Shown here one piece after another: positions 23,794 through 35,514 of a stretch of DNA of 64,000 nucleotides. The notes under the pieces were generated by a model. It did no database searches, was not told the DNA's origin, and was given only the letters and a program-made list of their open reading frames with translations. The translations under genes and the position numbers were made by a program. The stretch lies in NCBI RefSeq assembly GCF_964283195.1, contig NZ_CAXYLH010000004.1; one strand, 5' to 3'. Every line of letters starts with the position of its first letter. The stretch's first letter is position 1. The DNA is from Paratractidigestivibacter sp003150175 (GTDB taxonomy: Bacteria; Actinomycetota; Coriobacteriia; Coriobacteriales; Atopobiaceae).

Positions 23794-24540
23794 CTACAAC
23801 TCCCCGCGCATGAGCGCGTGTTTGACCCTGTACGACTCCCTGTCGTAGGTGACGAGCCTGCCGTGGCGGACGATGCGGTCCATCATCGCCTTGGCCATGT
23901 CGTCGTCGGCAAAGATCTCGCCCCATCTGGAGAACTCGATGTTGGTGGTGAGGATGAGCGCGATCCGCTCGTAGCACATCGACACCACCCGGAACAGAAG
24001 CCTTGCCCCGTCGGGATCGGTGGGAAGGTACCCCCACTCGTCCAGGATGATGAGGCCGCACCTGCCGAGCCTCCCGAGCGCGTCCTGCGCCGTCCCCTCC
24101 TTATTCGCGCGCCTCAGCTCGCTTACCAGCTCCGCCGTCGACCAGAACGCGACTTTTCCGCCCTCGCCGCAGGCGAGCAGCCCCAAGGCTATCGCGGTAT
24201 GGGTCTTGCCGTTGCCCGATCCTCCGAAGAGCACCAGGTCCTCGCGGGCGTCGATGAGGGCAAGCGAGAGCATGTCGTCCCTCGTGAAGCCGCGGGGAAA
24301 CACGATTCCCGGCCATTCGAAGCCATCGAAGCCCTTCTGCGAGGGAAAGTTCGCCTGCCGCCTGAGGCGCGCCATCCGGCTTCGGCGCCTGAGCGCGTAC
24401 TCCCTTGCGAGCGCATCCCCGAAGAACGCGAGCTGCCCATCGGCGGCCGCCTCGGCCACGTGGCGCATCGTCGCCTTCGACAGCAGGACGGAGCCGCCCT
24501 CGCGCTCGGCGCGCTTCAGCCTCTCGTAGCGCGCATCAGC
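23794..24540 (-). CDS. istB: IstB-like ATP-binding transposition helper
   Basis: About 248 codons of open frame. Walker A LFGGSGNGKTHTAIALG, Walker B CGLIILDEWGYL and RYERLKRAE at the start match IstB, the AAA+ partner that helps IstA choose targets. The expected start is unclear: an ATG at 24536 overlaps the istA stop (TGATG) but is out of frame with istB by two bases, and the first in-frame ATG is at 24468, which would lose the N-terminal helix. Either a small indel has removed the start or a non-ATG codon is used. Confidence 0.8.
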   Translation of the reverse strand, partial: ADARYERLKRAEREGGSVLLSKATMRHVAEAAADGQLAFFGDALAREYALRRRSRMARLRRQANFPSQKGFDGFEWPGIVFPRGFTRDDMLSLALIDAREDLVLFGGSGNGKTHTAIALGLLACGEGGKVAFWSTAELVSELRRANKEGTAQDALGRLGRCGLIILDEWGYLPTDPDGARLLFRVVSMCYERIALILTTNIEFSRWGEIFADDDMAKAMMDRIVRHGRLVTYDRESYRVKHALMRGEL

Positions 24541-26033
24541 CTTCTGCGGCAGCCTGGCCGTCCCGGTCGCCTCCCCTGGGCATGAAGCCGTCGTAGTCGG
24601 CGAGCCTGGTGCCCGGCTCGCGCGCCGCCTTGGCTCCGGCGCCTTGCGCGCGGATCCCGGCGCAGCACATCTCGACATCGGCGGGGCGCATCTCGCCGGT
24701 GGCCCGCAGCGCCTCGGAGAACGCCCGGGCGGCGATCCCCATGCCATAGGCTTGTGCGAGCCTCGAGATCACCTTGACCTGGCCTTTCGGCTCGTCGGTC
24801 GCCATGGAGCCGAAGGCGTCCCTCGCATCCCCGTCGAACAGCGCGCACGCTGGGCTGCGCGAAGGCGCGCGCCTTCATCGAAAGCGGTCCGAGCAGCGCC
24901 GGCGGGTCCTCGTCGGAGGTGGAGAGCTTGCCGGAGCGCCTGCGGCAGGCCCTTAGCGGCGTCCCGTCGGGGGCGTCTATCTCCACCGTGAAGGCGCGCG
25001 CGCCCACCGTGAGCGAGACACATGCGAGCGAGGGTGACGCCAGGTGGCGATGGCGGCCGCCCAAGGTGATCCTTCCGTAGCCGTCGGTCGTGCGCGACGC
25101 CCGCTTGACGACGTCGAAGGGCTTTTTCGGAAGAGGCGGAAGACGCGCCTTGCCAACCTGGAAGAGGGCGGCCCAGCCGAGTCCCTTCTCGTAGCGGAGC
25201 CGCTCTTCGGAATGGGCGTCAAGCGTCTCGGCAAGCCCTCGGCTGTAGTCTTGGAGGCCGTCCACCTCGGGCACGGGCACGAAGAAGCTCCTCCTGGTGC
25301 AGCCGACCTTGCCCTCGACGCTTCCCTTCTCCTTGCCGGCGCTCGGGTTGCAGAAGCGGGCCGTGAAGCCGCAGTGCAGCCTGAGCCGGCGGAAGAGGTC
25401 GGACCCCACGATCACGTCGCGCCGCCTCCTCCCGGCCTCGGTGGCGTTGTCGAGCACGATGACGGGGGGAACGCCCCCGATGCGCTCGAAGCGGTCCTTG
25501 AGCCCCTGGCAGACACAGACGTCCTTCTCGTCCGCGAAGACCTCGCACACCTCATGGCTGGAGTACGGGAAGGGCATCGGCAGGTGGTGCATCCTCGCCC
25601 TGCCGCCGCCGAAGGCGTAATCGAAGTCGGCCTGCCCGAAGCCGGCCTGCATGGTGCCCGGGTCCCATCCGAGCCTCACCGACTCGCCCCTCGGCCCCTT
25701 GGGGCGGATCTCCTTCATGTGGCGCCGCGCCGCGGAGCAGCTGCCACTGAAGCCATGCTCCGCGCACAGCCTCTTGAAGACGCGCTTGGCCGTGCGGCGC
25801 TGCTTGCGGTAGCGGCGGCGGTCCTCCTCGAGCATCTCGCCGATGAGGGCCTTGCAGGGGTCGAGCCTGCTCGGGTGCTCCGGGGCCTCGGGCCTTTGGG
25901 GCGAGAAGTCGTCTTCCTGAGCGCACTTCCTGATCGTTGGGTACGACGCCCCGAGGGTCTCCTTCACCTCCGTCGGCGCATAGCCATCCGCGAGCATGTC
26001 GCGTATCCTCTCTATCTGGGACATGTCCGGCAT
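24536..26033 (-). pseudogene. istA: IstA-like IS21 transposase, frameshifted
   Basis: The frame opens MPDMSQIERIRDMLADGYAP with a helix-turn-helix and contains the DDE residues: WDPGTMQAGFGQADFDY, VIVLDNATEAG and NPSAGKEKGSVEG. Near 24855-24880 the reading frame turns into Arg-rich nonsense, while the proper C-terminus (FGSMATDEPKGQVKVISRL) continues in another frame to a TGA at 24536. One base gained or lost explains this. AGGAAAGGAAG precedes the ATG at 26033. The transposase is probably inactive unless the shift is a sequencing error. Confidence 0.78.
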
Positions 26034-26132
26034 CTTCCTTTCCTGCCTCTCGATCCGTGGGTTGGGCCCCGCGAATCGAGCATGGCAATGTGTGCGGCGC
26101 CAGGACGTGTCCCTCTTGCTTATCTGTGAAAC

Positions 26133-26575
26133 TTTTTCATGCTCACGAGTGAAAAGCCGCTCTGCTATTTTGTGCAATTAGGAGGCTATCAAACACAAAA
26201 TCCTCGGTGCCCAAACGTGCACGCTTTCACCAACGATCCTGCCGCTGCGTGCGTTTGCTGCCTTTCCGGCGCCCCGGCGCCTGACGGACCGGCTCGCTTT
26301 CCTCCAACAAAAAAGAAGCCCGGCAAAGCCCTGCCTTTGCGCCCTTCTTGGCATAACTTAGCCCAGCTCAGGCTACATACCATCAATAGTTTTAGCGACT
26401 TGCGCGTTCACGGATTAGATGCCGCCATATTCCAATTAGTTAGCAAAACGCGCGCGGCACTACCTAACAACGGGGTATGCTTACTAACTAACTGTGGAGG
26501 ATTGTGCATTGGCACAACCGCAAACGGTAAGCGTCCCGGGGCCATGGGGGTCCCGGGGAGTTTGAAGGAGAGGAT
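26133..26575. other. Intergenic region upstream of nifJ
   Basis: AT-richer spacer between the IS and nifJ. It holds a hairpin at about 26308-26352 with an A-run on its left (a terminator if read on the minus strand, now without a gene), an inverted repeat TTAGTTAGCA (26436-26445) against TGCTTACTAACTAA (26478-26491), and the palindrome at 26502-26517. No gene is visible. Confidence 0.6.
26502..26517. promoter_or_regulatory. Candidate operator palindrome upstream of nifJ
   Basis: TTGTGCATTGGCACAA is a perfect palindrome of two 6-bp half sites with a 4-nt centre, 59 bases before the nifJ ATG. It recalls redox-regulator (Rex-type) sites, but the spacing is two bases shorter than the usual form. 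Confidence 0.4.
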
Positions 26576-30109
<3,534 letters not shown>

Positions 30110-30132
30110 TCATCGCCTAAGCTAGTTCTTCC

Positions 30133-30166
30133 AGGCCCGTCACCTTCTGGTGGCGGGCCTTCTTTG
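30133..30166 (+). terminator. Rho-independent terminator after nifJ
   Basis: AGGCCCGTCACC pairs with GGTGGCGGGCCT around a TTCT loop, followed by TCTTTG. Confidence 0.85.
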
Positions 30167-30353
30167 TACGCTTCGGGCGATTGGTTCGAGGGCGGCTGAG
30201 CTGCGGACGAGTTGGGCCGAGAGCGGCTTCGACAGCGGACGGCACCGACGAAGGGCGGTTTTCTCGGCATCGGGGTCACCTGATGCGGGAGAATGGAAGC
30301 TTGAGGAGCCTCTGAAGGAACCGATCCGGGATGAACCCGCGAAGGAGCGACGT

Positions 30354-31025
30354 GTGCCGAAGATCTATGTGATAGAGGACGACGAGCCTATCCGTGCCGA
30401 GCTCATTCGCCTGCTCGAGCGCGAAGGGTATCAGACGGGCGCCTGCGAGGATTTTCCGCGCGCCGCGGAGCTCGCCCTTGCCGCCGCTCCGGACCTCGTG
30501 CTTCTCGACCTGACCTTGCCGGGCACGGACGGCCAGCTCGTTTGCCGCGAGCTGCGCGCGAGCTCCGATGTGCCCGTCATCGTGCTCACGAGCCGCACGA
30601 CCGAGGCCGACGAGGTCGTGGCCATGACGCTGGGCGCGGACGACTTCGTGCCGAAGCCCTACAGCCCCCGCGTGCTCCTGGCGCACATATCGGCGCTGCT
30701 CAGGCGCGCGGGCGGCGGGGCGGCGCGATCGGTGCTCGAGCACGGCGGCATCTCGCTCGATCTCTCGCGGTCGACGGCCTCCGCGGCGGAAGGCTCCGTC
30801 GAGCTCACGAAGAACGAGGTCCGCATCCTCGCGCTGCTCATGCGCCGCGCGCCCGCCATCGTCTCGCGCGAGGACCTCATGCGTGAGCTGTGGGATTCCG
30901 AGGCGTTCGTGGACGACAACACCCTCACCGTCAACATTAACCGCCTGCGATCGCAACTGGCCAGGATCGGTGTCAAGGACTACCTCGTCACGCATCGTGG
31001 CCAGGGCTACGCGGTGCGCCCGTGA
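30354..31025 (+). CDS. OmpR-type response regulator (BceR-like)
   Basis: 223 residues. Receiver domain with YVIEDDEPIR, phospho-Asp in LVLLDLTLPGTDG and the switch VLTSRTT...K (PKPYSPRVLLAH), then an OmpR winged helix (ELTKNEVRILALLMRRAPAI, TLTVNINRLRSQL, HRGQGYAVRP). GTG at 30354 has GAAGGAG seven bases in front. It overlaps the histidine kinase by four bases (GTGA). The kinase lacks a large sensor domain and an ABC transporter of BceAB type lies convergently next to it, which suggests response to cell-envelope antibiotics; this is inferred from known Bce modules. Confidence 0.92.
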   Translation: MPKIYVIEDDEPIRAELIRLLEREGYQTGACEDFPRAAELALAAAPDLVLLDLTLPGTDGQLVCRELRASSDVPVIVLTSRTTEADEVVAMTLGADDFVPKPYSPRVLLAHISALLRRAGGGAARSVLEHGGISLDLSRSTASAAEGSVELTKNEVRILALLMRRAPAIVSREDLMRELWDSEAFVDDNTLTVNINRLRSQLARIGVKDYLVTHRGQGYAVRP

Positions 31026-32131
31026 GGCCGGGGGCCTACATCCGCTCGCGGGTGCCGCAGCTCGCGGTCCTTTTGGTGCTCGAGGGGCTTCTTGCGCTCG
31101 TGCTGTGCGTCACGTCCGCTTCGGCTGACCTCGTCGCGCTGGTGCTCGCGCTCGTGGCGCTTGCGGCCGCCCTAGCGCTCGGAATCGGCTATCGGCGCGA
31201 CCGGGAGTTCTGGGGCTCGGTCGAGTCCCTCAAGGACTCGCCCGACGCGGTCCGCGCCGCTCGCGAGCTCATGGCGGAGCCGCACGGCGCGGAGGCGCGC
31301 GCGGCGTCCGATGCCATCGTGGATCTTTCCAAGGCGGCCGCCGACGAGGTCGCCGAGCAGCGCCGCGCGGTCGAGGAGTACCGCGCCTACGTAGAGACCT
31401 GGGTGCACGAGGCCAAGAGCCCCATCACGGCGGCGCGCCTCGCGCTCGCGAACCTCGAGGAGGAGGCCCCGATTCTGTCGTCGGTCGGCGCCGCCGGCTC
31501 GGAGGCCCCAGGCTACGATTCCCTTGTGCCCCGTCTGCGCGCCGTCGGCGATGAGCTCACGCGCGTCGAGGGCTACATCGAGCAAGCGCTCTTCTACGCC
31601 CGCTCCGAGACGCTCGACCGCGACTTCCTCGTGCGGAAGTACGAGCTCCGCGAGATCGTCAGCGCCGCCGTTCGCGCCAACGCGAGCCTGCTCATCGGCG
31701 CAAAGGTGACGCCGCGCCTGGGCGAGGGGCTCTCGCTTCCGGTCTTCACCGACAGCAAGTGGCTCGTCTTCATGCTGGGGCAACTGCTCCAGAACAGCGC
31801 GCGTTACGCGAGGGCGGACGCCGAGGGCGGCCCGCAGGTGTGGTTCGACGCCCGCCTCGTCGACGAGGGCCTGGCTTCCGAGCGCGTCGAGCTCGCGGTG
31901 CGGGACAACGGCTGCGGCGTCGCCGAGGCCGACCTGCTGCGCGTCTTCGACCGGGGGTTCACCGGGGACAACGGCCGCTCCCACAAGCACTCGACCGGCT
32001 TGGGCCTATGGCTCGTGTGGCGCCTCGCGACCAAGATGGGCGTGGAGGTCTCCGTCGACTCCGCCGAGGGCGAGGGATTTGCCGTGACGCTCGGGTTCCC
32101 CGCGAACAAGATGCACTATCTCGAGGGTTAG
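31022..32131 (+). CDS. Intramembrane-sensing histidine kinase (BceS-like)
   Basis: 369 residues. Two N-terminal membrane helices (LAVLLVLEGLLALVLCV and DLVALVLALVALAAALALGI) with only a few residues between, then the phospho-acceptor region YVETWVHEAKSPITAARL (His near 127) and an ATPase domain with QLLQNSARYA, DNGCGVAEADL and STGLGLWLVWRL. Kinases of this shape rely on a partner BceAB transporter to sense antimicrobial peptides. Start GTG at 31022 overlaps the regulator's stop. It is convergent with the transporter genes. Confidence 0.92.
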   Translation: MRPGAYIRSRVPQLAVLLVLEGLLALVLCVTSASADLVALVLALVALAAALALGIGYRRDREFWGSVESLKDSPDAVRAARELMAEPHGAEARAASDAIVDLSKAAADEVAEQRRAVEEYRAYVETWVHEAKSPITAARLALANLEEEAPILSSVGAAGSEAPGYDSLVPRLRAVGDELTRVEGYIEQALFYARSETLDRDFLVRKYELREIVSAAVRANASLLIGAKVTPRLGEGLSLPVFTDSKWLVFMLGQLLQNSARYARADAEGGPQVWFDARLVDEGLASERVELAVRDNGCGVAEADLLRVFDRGFTGDNGRSHKHSTGLGLWLVWRLATKMGVEVSVDSAEGEGFAVTLGFPANKMHYLEG

Positions 32132-32163
32132 CGAGAGGCGCGGCCAGCGGAGGCGGAAGCGAG

Positions 32164-32193
32164 AAAAAAGGGGTCGGCCCTGTGACCGACCCC
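32164..32193 (-). terminator. Terminator of the BceAB-like operon
   Basis: GGGGTCGG (32170-32177) pairs with CCGACCCC (32186-32193), and six T residues follow on the minus strand. Confidence 0.8.
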
Positions 32194-32237
32194 CCTGAGC
32201 AGCGCTTATTTGCAGTGCCTCATTACGCGCGGCGTGC

Positions 32238-34424
32238 CTACTCGCCCTTGCGCGCCCGAATCGCCTCCCGCACGATGCCGCGGCTCATCGCGAAGGTCAC
32301 GAGGAAGTAGCCGCCGTATGCGGCGAGGAAGATCGCGCAGGTGACGCCGACCATGCCGCTGATCGTGAGGCCGCCGAAGGTCTTGACGAGGTCGATGACG
32401 ACCTTGAGCGCCACGACGGAGTGCGCCGCGCCCACCGCGAGGGGGAAGAGGAAGAACACCGCCTGCTGCGCGAGGACCGAGCGCGTGATCTGGCCCATGT
32501 CGCAGCCGAGCTCGGAGAGCACGCGGTAGCTGCGCCCGGCGTCGGACACGCTCGAGAGCTGCTGGATCGCGAGGATCGCCGCGCAGGCTATCACGAGAAC
32601 GAAGCCGATGTAGATGGCGAGGTAGCTCACGGTGCCGTTTATGGAGTTCATCTGGGAGAACATCTCGCTGCGCGTGACCGAGGCGCCCCAGAATGCGGGG
32701 ACCGAGGCACCCTCCCTGACCTCACTGCTGGTGGTGCCGGTGCGGCTGGAGAGCATGGCGTTACCCTGCTCGACGCTCACGCCACGCTTGTAGTTGACGA
32801 GCAGGCTCGAGAACGAGGGGTACAGGTCAGCGTCGTCCACGACCTCATCCGGTACGATGAGAGTACCGGGGTTCGAGCCCATGGCAGAGTCCGCGATCGC
32901 GCTGTTCGCAACGTCGACGGACTTCTCCGCGGGGCGCAGCTCGTGGCCGCCCAGGCGCACGGGAACCCCTGCCGCCAGGATCTTGTCGTAGTAGTTTGAG
33001 ATGGACTCGCCCATGTCGCAGCTGATGAGGTACCCATCGCTGCCGAGGTCTACCTGGGGCTTGCCGCGGTAGGCGAGAAGTGCGTTGTACTGGCTCTCCC
33101 TGAGGACATAGAGCCCGTGGCTCTCCACGTCCGAGTTCTCCAGGCCCGCGGGCAACGTGGCCCCCGCCTGCTTGCCAAGCTCGCGGAGGCGCAGGGGACT
33201 GGCGGGCGCATTCGCATCGAGCAGCTCCTGCTTGGTCTGGGGATAGTAGATGTCGAGCTGGACCGTCGAGTCGCTCACCGAGCCAAGGTCGATGCCCATG
33301 GCCTGGTACTCGGCCGCGAGGTCGAGGGGAGCGTCGACCATGGTGTAGCTCACGGGGGTGCCGTCTGCCGACGTCCCGTCAGACTCTGCGCCGTTGTACC
33401 AGAGGGTCTGGCTGAAGTCCACGGGGTTCGAGCGCTCGAGCCCGCCCATCATCGCGCTCACGATCGACATGCCTGCGGTAACGGAGGTGATGGCGAGGAA
33501 GAGGATCATCGAGATTACGGCCATCGAGAACGAGACGGTGTTCACCTTGGCCGAGAGCTGCCGCAGCGTGAAGACGTTGAGCCCGCGCCAGTAGACGCCC
33601 CGCGCCATCTGGAAGAGCTTGAGCAGAAGCCCCGAGAGGCCAAAGAAGAAGAGCACAGTGCCCACGGTCACCATGAGCGTGGTGATGCCGAACTGCGTCG
33701 TCGCGCTCGCGAGCTCGTCGCCCGTCGCCGTGATGGGAAGCCCGTCGCGAATGAGGCGGGCGTATGCCGTGCCGATGAGCGCGCCGCCGATCACGCACAC
33801 CGCGCCCGAGAGCCAGGGGTTGCGCGTCTTGACCTGCTCGTTGTGCCGACCCGAGCTCATGAGGTCGGTCAGGCGGGACTTGCCCACGACGCGCAGGTTG
33901 AACACGAGCGTCACGGCGAAGATCACGGCGAGGCACTCGACGGTGAGCCCGAGCGCCTCGGGCGAGAAGATGAAGCGGAAGTTCGCGACCTGCGTCTTGA
34001 ATAGCGAGGCCGTGAAGAAGACCATGAGCTGCGAGAGGCCCACGCCCAGGGCGATGCCCATCGCGAGCGCGGCGAGCGAGACGATGAGGGTCTCCAGGGC
34101 CATGATGCGCGCCACCTGACCTCGGCTCATGCCGAGGACCTGGTACAGGCCGAATTCCTTATTGCGCCTGCGCATGATGAAGTTGTTCGCGTAGACCATG
34201 AGGAAGCCCATGATCGCGCCGAGAAAAACGGTGAGGCCGCCCAGGATGTTTCCGAGCATCGTCGCCACGCCCTCGGCGTCGCTCGCGATGCCTACGAGGT
34301 CGACCTGCATGCTGATGGTGTTGAACGCGTAGAAGACGGTGACGCCCAGCGTGAGCGTGAGCAGGTAGATGAGGTAGTCGCGGCCGGCTCGCCGGACGTT
34401 GCCCCAGGCGAGCTTACAGAGCAT
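32238..34424 (-). CDS. BceB-like ABC transporter permease (FtsX fold)
   Basis: 728 residues, about 10 membrane helices. The N-terminal FtsX-like domain (NNFIMRRRNKEFGLYQVLGMSRGQVARIMALETL) and a large extracellular domain of roughly 230 residues between helices 7 and 8 are typical of BceB permeases, which remove cell-wall antibiotics from their lipid targets and signal to a partner kinase. It overlaps the ATPase gene by 11 bases. The orientation opposite to the two-component genes is less usual but compatible with a functional unit. Confidence 0.9.
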   Translation of the reverse strand: MLCKLAWGNVRRAGRDYLIYLLTLTLGVTVFYAFNTISMQVDLVGIASDAEGVATMLGNILGGLTVFLGAIMGFLMVYANNFIMRRRNKEFGLYQVLGMSRGQVARIMALETLIVSLAALAMGIALGVGLSQLMVFFTASLFKTQVANFRFIFSPEALGLTVECLAVIFAVTLVFNLRVVGKSRLTDLMSSGRHNEQVKTRNPWLSGAVCVIGGALIGTAYARLIRDGLPITATGDELASATTQFGITTLMVTVGTVLFFFGLSGLLLKLFQMARGVYWRGLNVFTLRQLSAKVNTVSFSMAVISMILFLAITSVTAGMSIVSAMMGGLERSNPVDFSQTLWYNGAESDGTSADGTPVSYTMVDAPLDLAAEYQAMGIDLGSVSDSTVQLDIYYPQTKQELLDANAPASPLRLRELGKQAGATLPAGLENSDVESHGLYVLRESQYNALLAYRGKPQVDLGSDGYLISCDMGESISNYYDKILAAGVPVRLGGHELRPAEKSVDVANSAIADSAMGSNPGTLIVPDEVVDDADLYPSFSSLLVNYKRGVSVEQGNAMLSSRTGTTSSEVREGASVPAFWGASVTRSEMFSQMNSINGTVSYLAIYIGFVLVIACAAILAIQQLSSVSDAGRSYRVLSELGCDMGQITRSVLAQQAVFFLFPLAVGAAHSVVALKVVIDLVKTFGGLTISGMVGVTCAIFLAAYGGYFLVTFAMSRGIVREAIRARKGE

Positions 34425-35265
34425 CGGAACCCTCGCCTCCCATCATCGCCACGACCTCCATGATGCGGTCGAAGAACGCGCGGCGGCTCGCGTCGCCGCG
34501 TCGCAGTTCGGTGAACACGCGGCCGTCACGGATAAAGAGCACGCGACCCGTGAAGCTTGCGGCGAAGCTGTCGTGGGTGACCATGAGGATGGTCGAGGCG
34601 AGCTCTCGGTTCATCTGCTCGAGGCACTCGAGCAGCACGCGGGCGCTCTTCGAGTCGAGCGCGCCGGTGGGCTCGTCGGCCATGATGACGGCGGGCCTCG
34701 TCACGAGGGCGCGCGCCGCGGCAACGCGCTGCTGCTGGCCGCCCGAGAGCTGGTAGGGGTACTTGTCGAGCGTCTGCTCGATGCCCAGGTGGCGGGCGAT
34801 CTTGTCCACGCGGACAAGGGTCTCGTTGGACGGCGTGCGCGCGATGGTGAGCGGCAGCGCCACGTTCTCGCGTGCGGTGAGCGTGTCGAGCAGGTTCGAG
34901 TCCTGGAAGATGAAGCCGAGCTGATCGCGGCGGAAGCGCGCGAGCTCGCCGCTGCGCATCGCCGTGACATCGGTGCCGTGGACAAAGACGTGCCCGCTCG
35001 TGGCGGAGTCGATGGTAGAGACGCAGTTGAGTAAGGTCGACTTGCCCGAGCCCGACGCGCCCATGATGGCGACGAACTCGCCGGCCTCGACGTTGAAGCT
35101 CACGTCCGCGAGGGCGCGCGTCGTGGCGCCGGCGCCGCCGCGCCCGCGGTTGCCGTAGACCTTCTCGAGGTGCTGGACGGAGAGAACAGTCCCTTGCGGG
35201 GCCCGGCGGGCGGCGGTCGTCCTTTTGCTCGTCGTCCCCTGGGCGGGCTTGAAGTGATTACCCAT
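34414..35265 (-). CDS. BceA-like ABC transporter ATP-binding protein
   Basis: 283 residues. Walker A IMGASGSGKSTLLNC, Q-loop FIFQDSNLLDTLT, signature LSGGQQQRVAAARAL and Walker B VIMADEPTGALDS place it in the MacB/LolD/BceA group. A basic N-terminal extension of about 28 residues precedes the ABC fold. GAGGAAGGATCGCC lies before the ATG. With the permease it forms a likely bacitracin- or lantibiotic-resistance transporter at the inner membrane. Confidence 0.94.
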   Translation of the reverse strand: MGNHFKPAQGTTSKRTTAARRAPQGTVLSVQHLEKVYGNRGRGGAGATTRALADVSFNVEAGEFVAIMGASGSGKSTLLNCVSTIDSATSGHVFVHGTDVTAMRSGELARFRRDQLGFIFQDSNLLDTLTARENVALPLTIARTPSNETLVRVDKIARHLGIEQTLDKYPYQLSGGQQQRVAAARALVTRPAVIMADEPTGALDSKSARVLLECLEQMNRELASTILMVTHDSFAASFTGRVLFIRDGRVFTELRRGDASRRAFFDRIMEVVAMMGGEGSDAL

Positions 35266-35514
35266 GGCGATCCTTCCTCACGTGCCGCGGGCCTCGCCCA
35301 CGGGCTTCGATCGACGTTTGTCGGGAACTATGCTCGCTCAGCGGCCCCTTGGCTGCCATCGAATCACCTTACGGCCCGGTTGCGGTTTTGTAAGGTCCGC
35401 CGGCGGGGCAGCGAAGGCCGCCGAGCCGCTGCGCGGCCTCGTCTCCGTATACAAAGAAGGGCGCGGGCCCGCGGCGTGCGGGGCCTGCGCCCTTATCGAG
35501 GCTATGTGCCCGGC

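Larger units (their letters stand above)
23728..26132 (-). mobile_element. IS21-family insertion sequence (istA frameshifted)
   Basis: About 2.4 kb containing istB and istA on the minus strand. Proposed ends read inward GTTTCACACGTCAGCG (23728-23743) and GTTTCACAGATAAGCA (26132-26117), matching at 12 of 16 positions. A second GTTTCACA at 23705 makes the left end uncertain by about 20 bases. The element cuts the Abi pseudogene. Target duplications could not be confirmed. Confidence 0.75.

Noticed and set aside
24536..24880. Programmed frameshift in istA
   Set aside because: IS21 transposases are not known to need frameshifting and no slippery heptamer with pseudoknot was seen; decay or error is simpler.
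26502..26517. True Rex operator
   Set aside because: Half-sites resemble TTGTG/CACAA, but the spacing is two bases shorter than known Rex sites, so I report only a palindrome.
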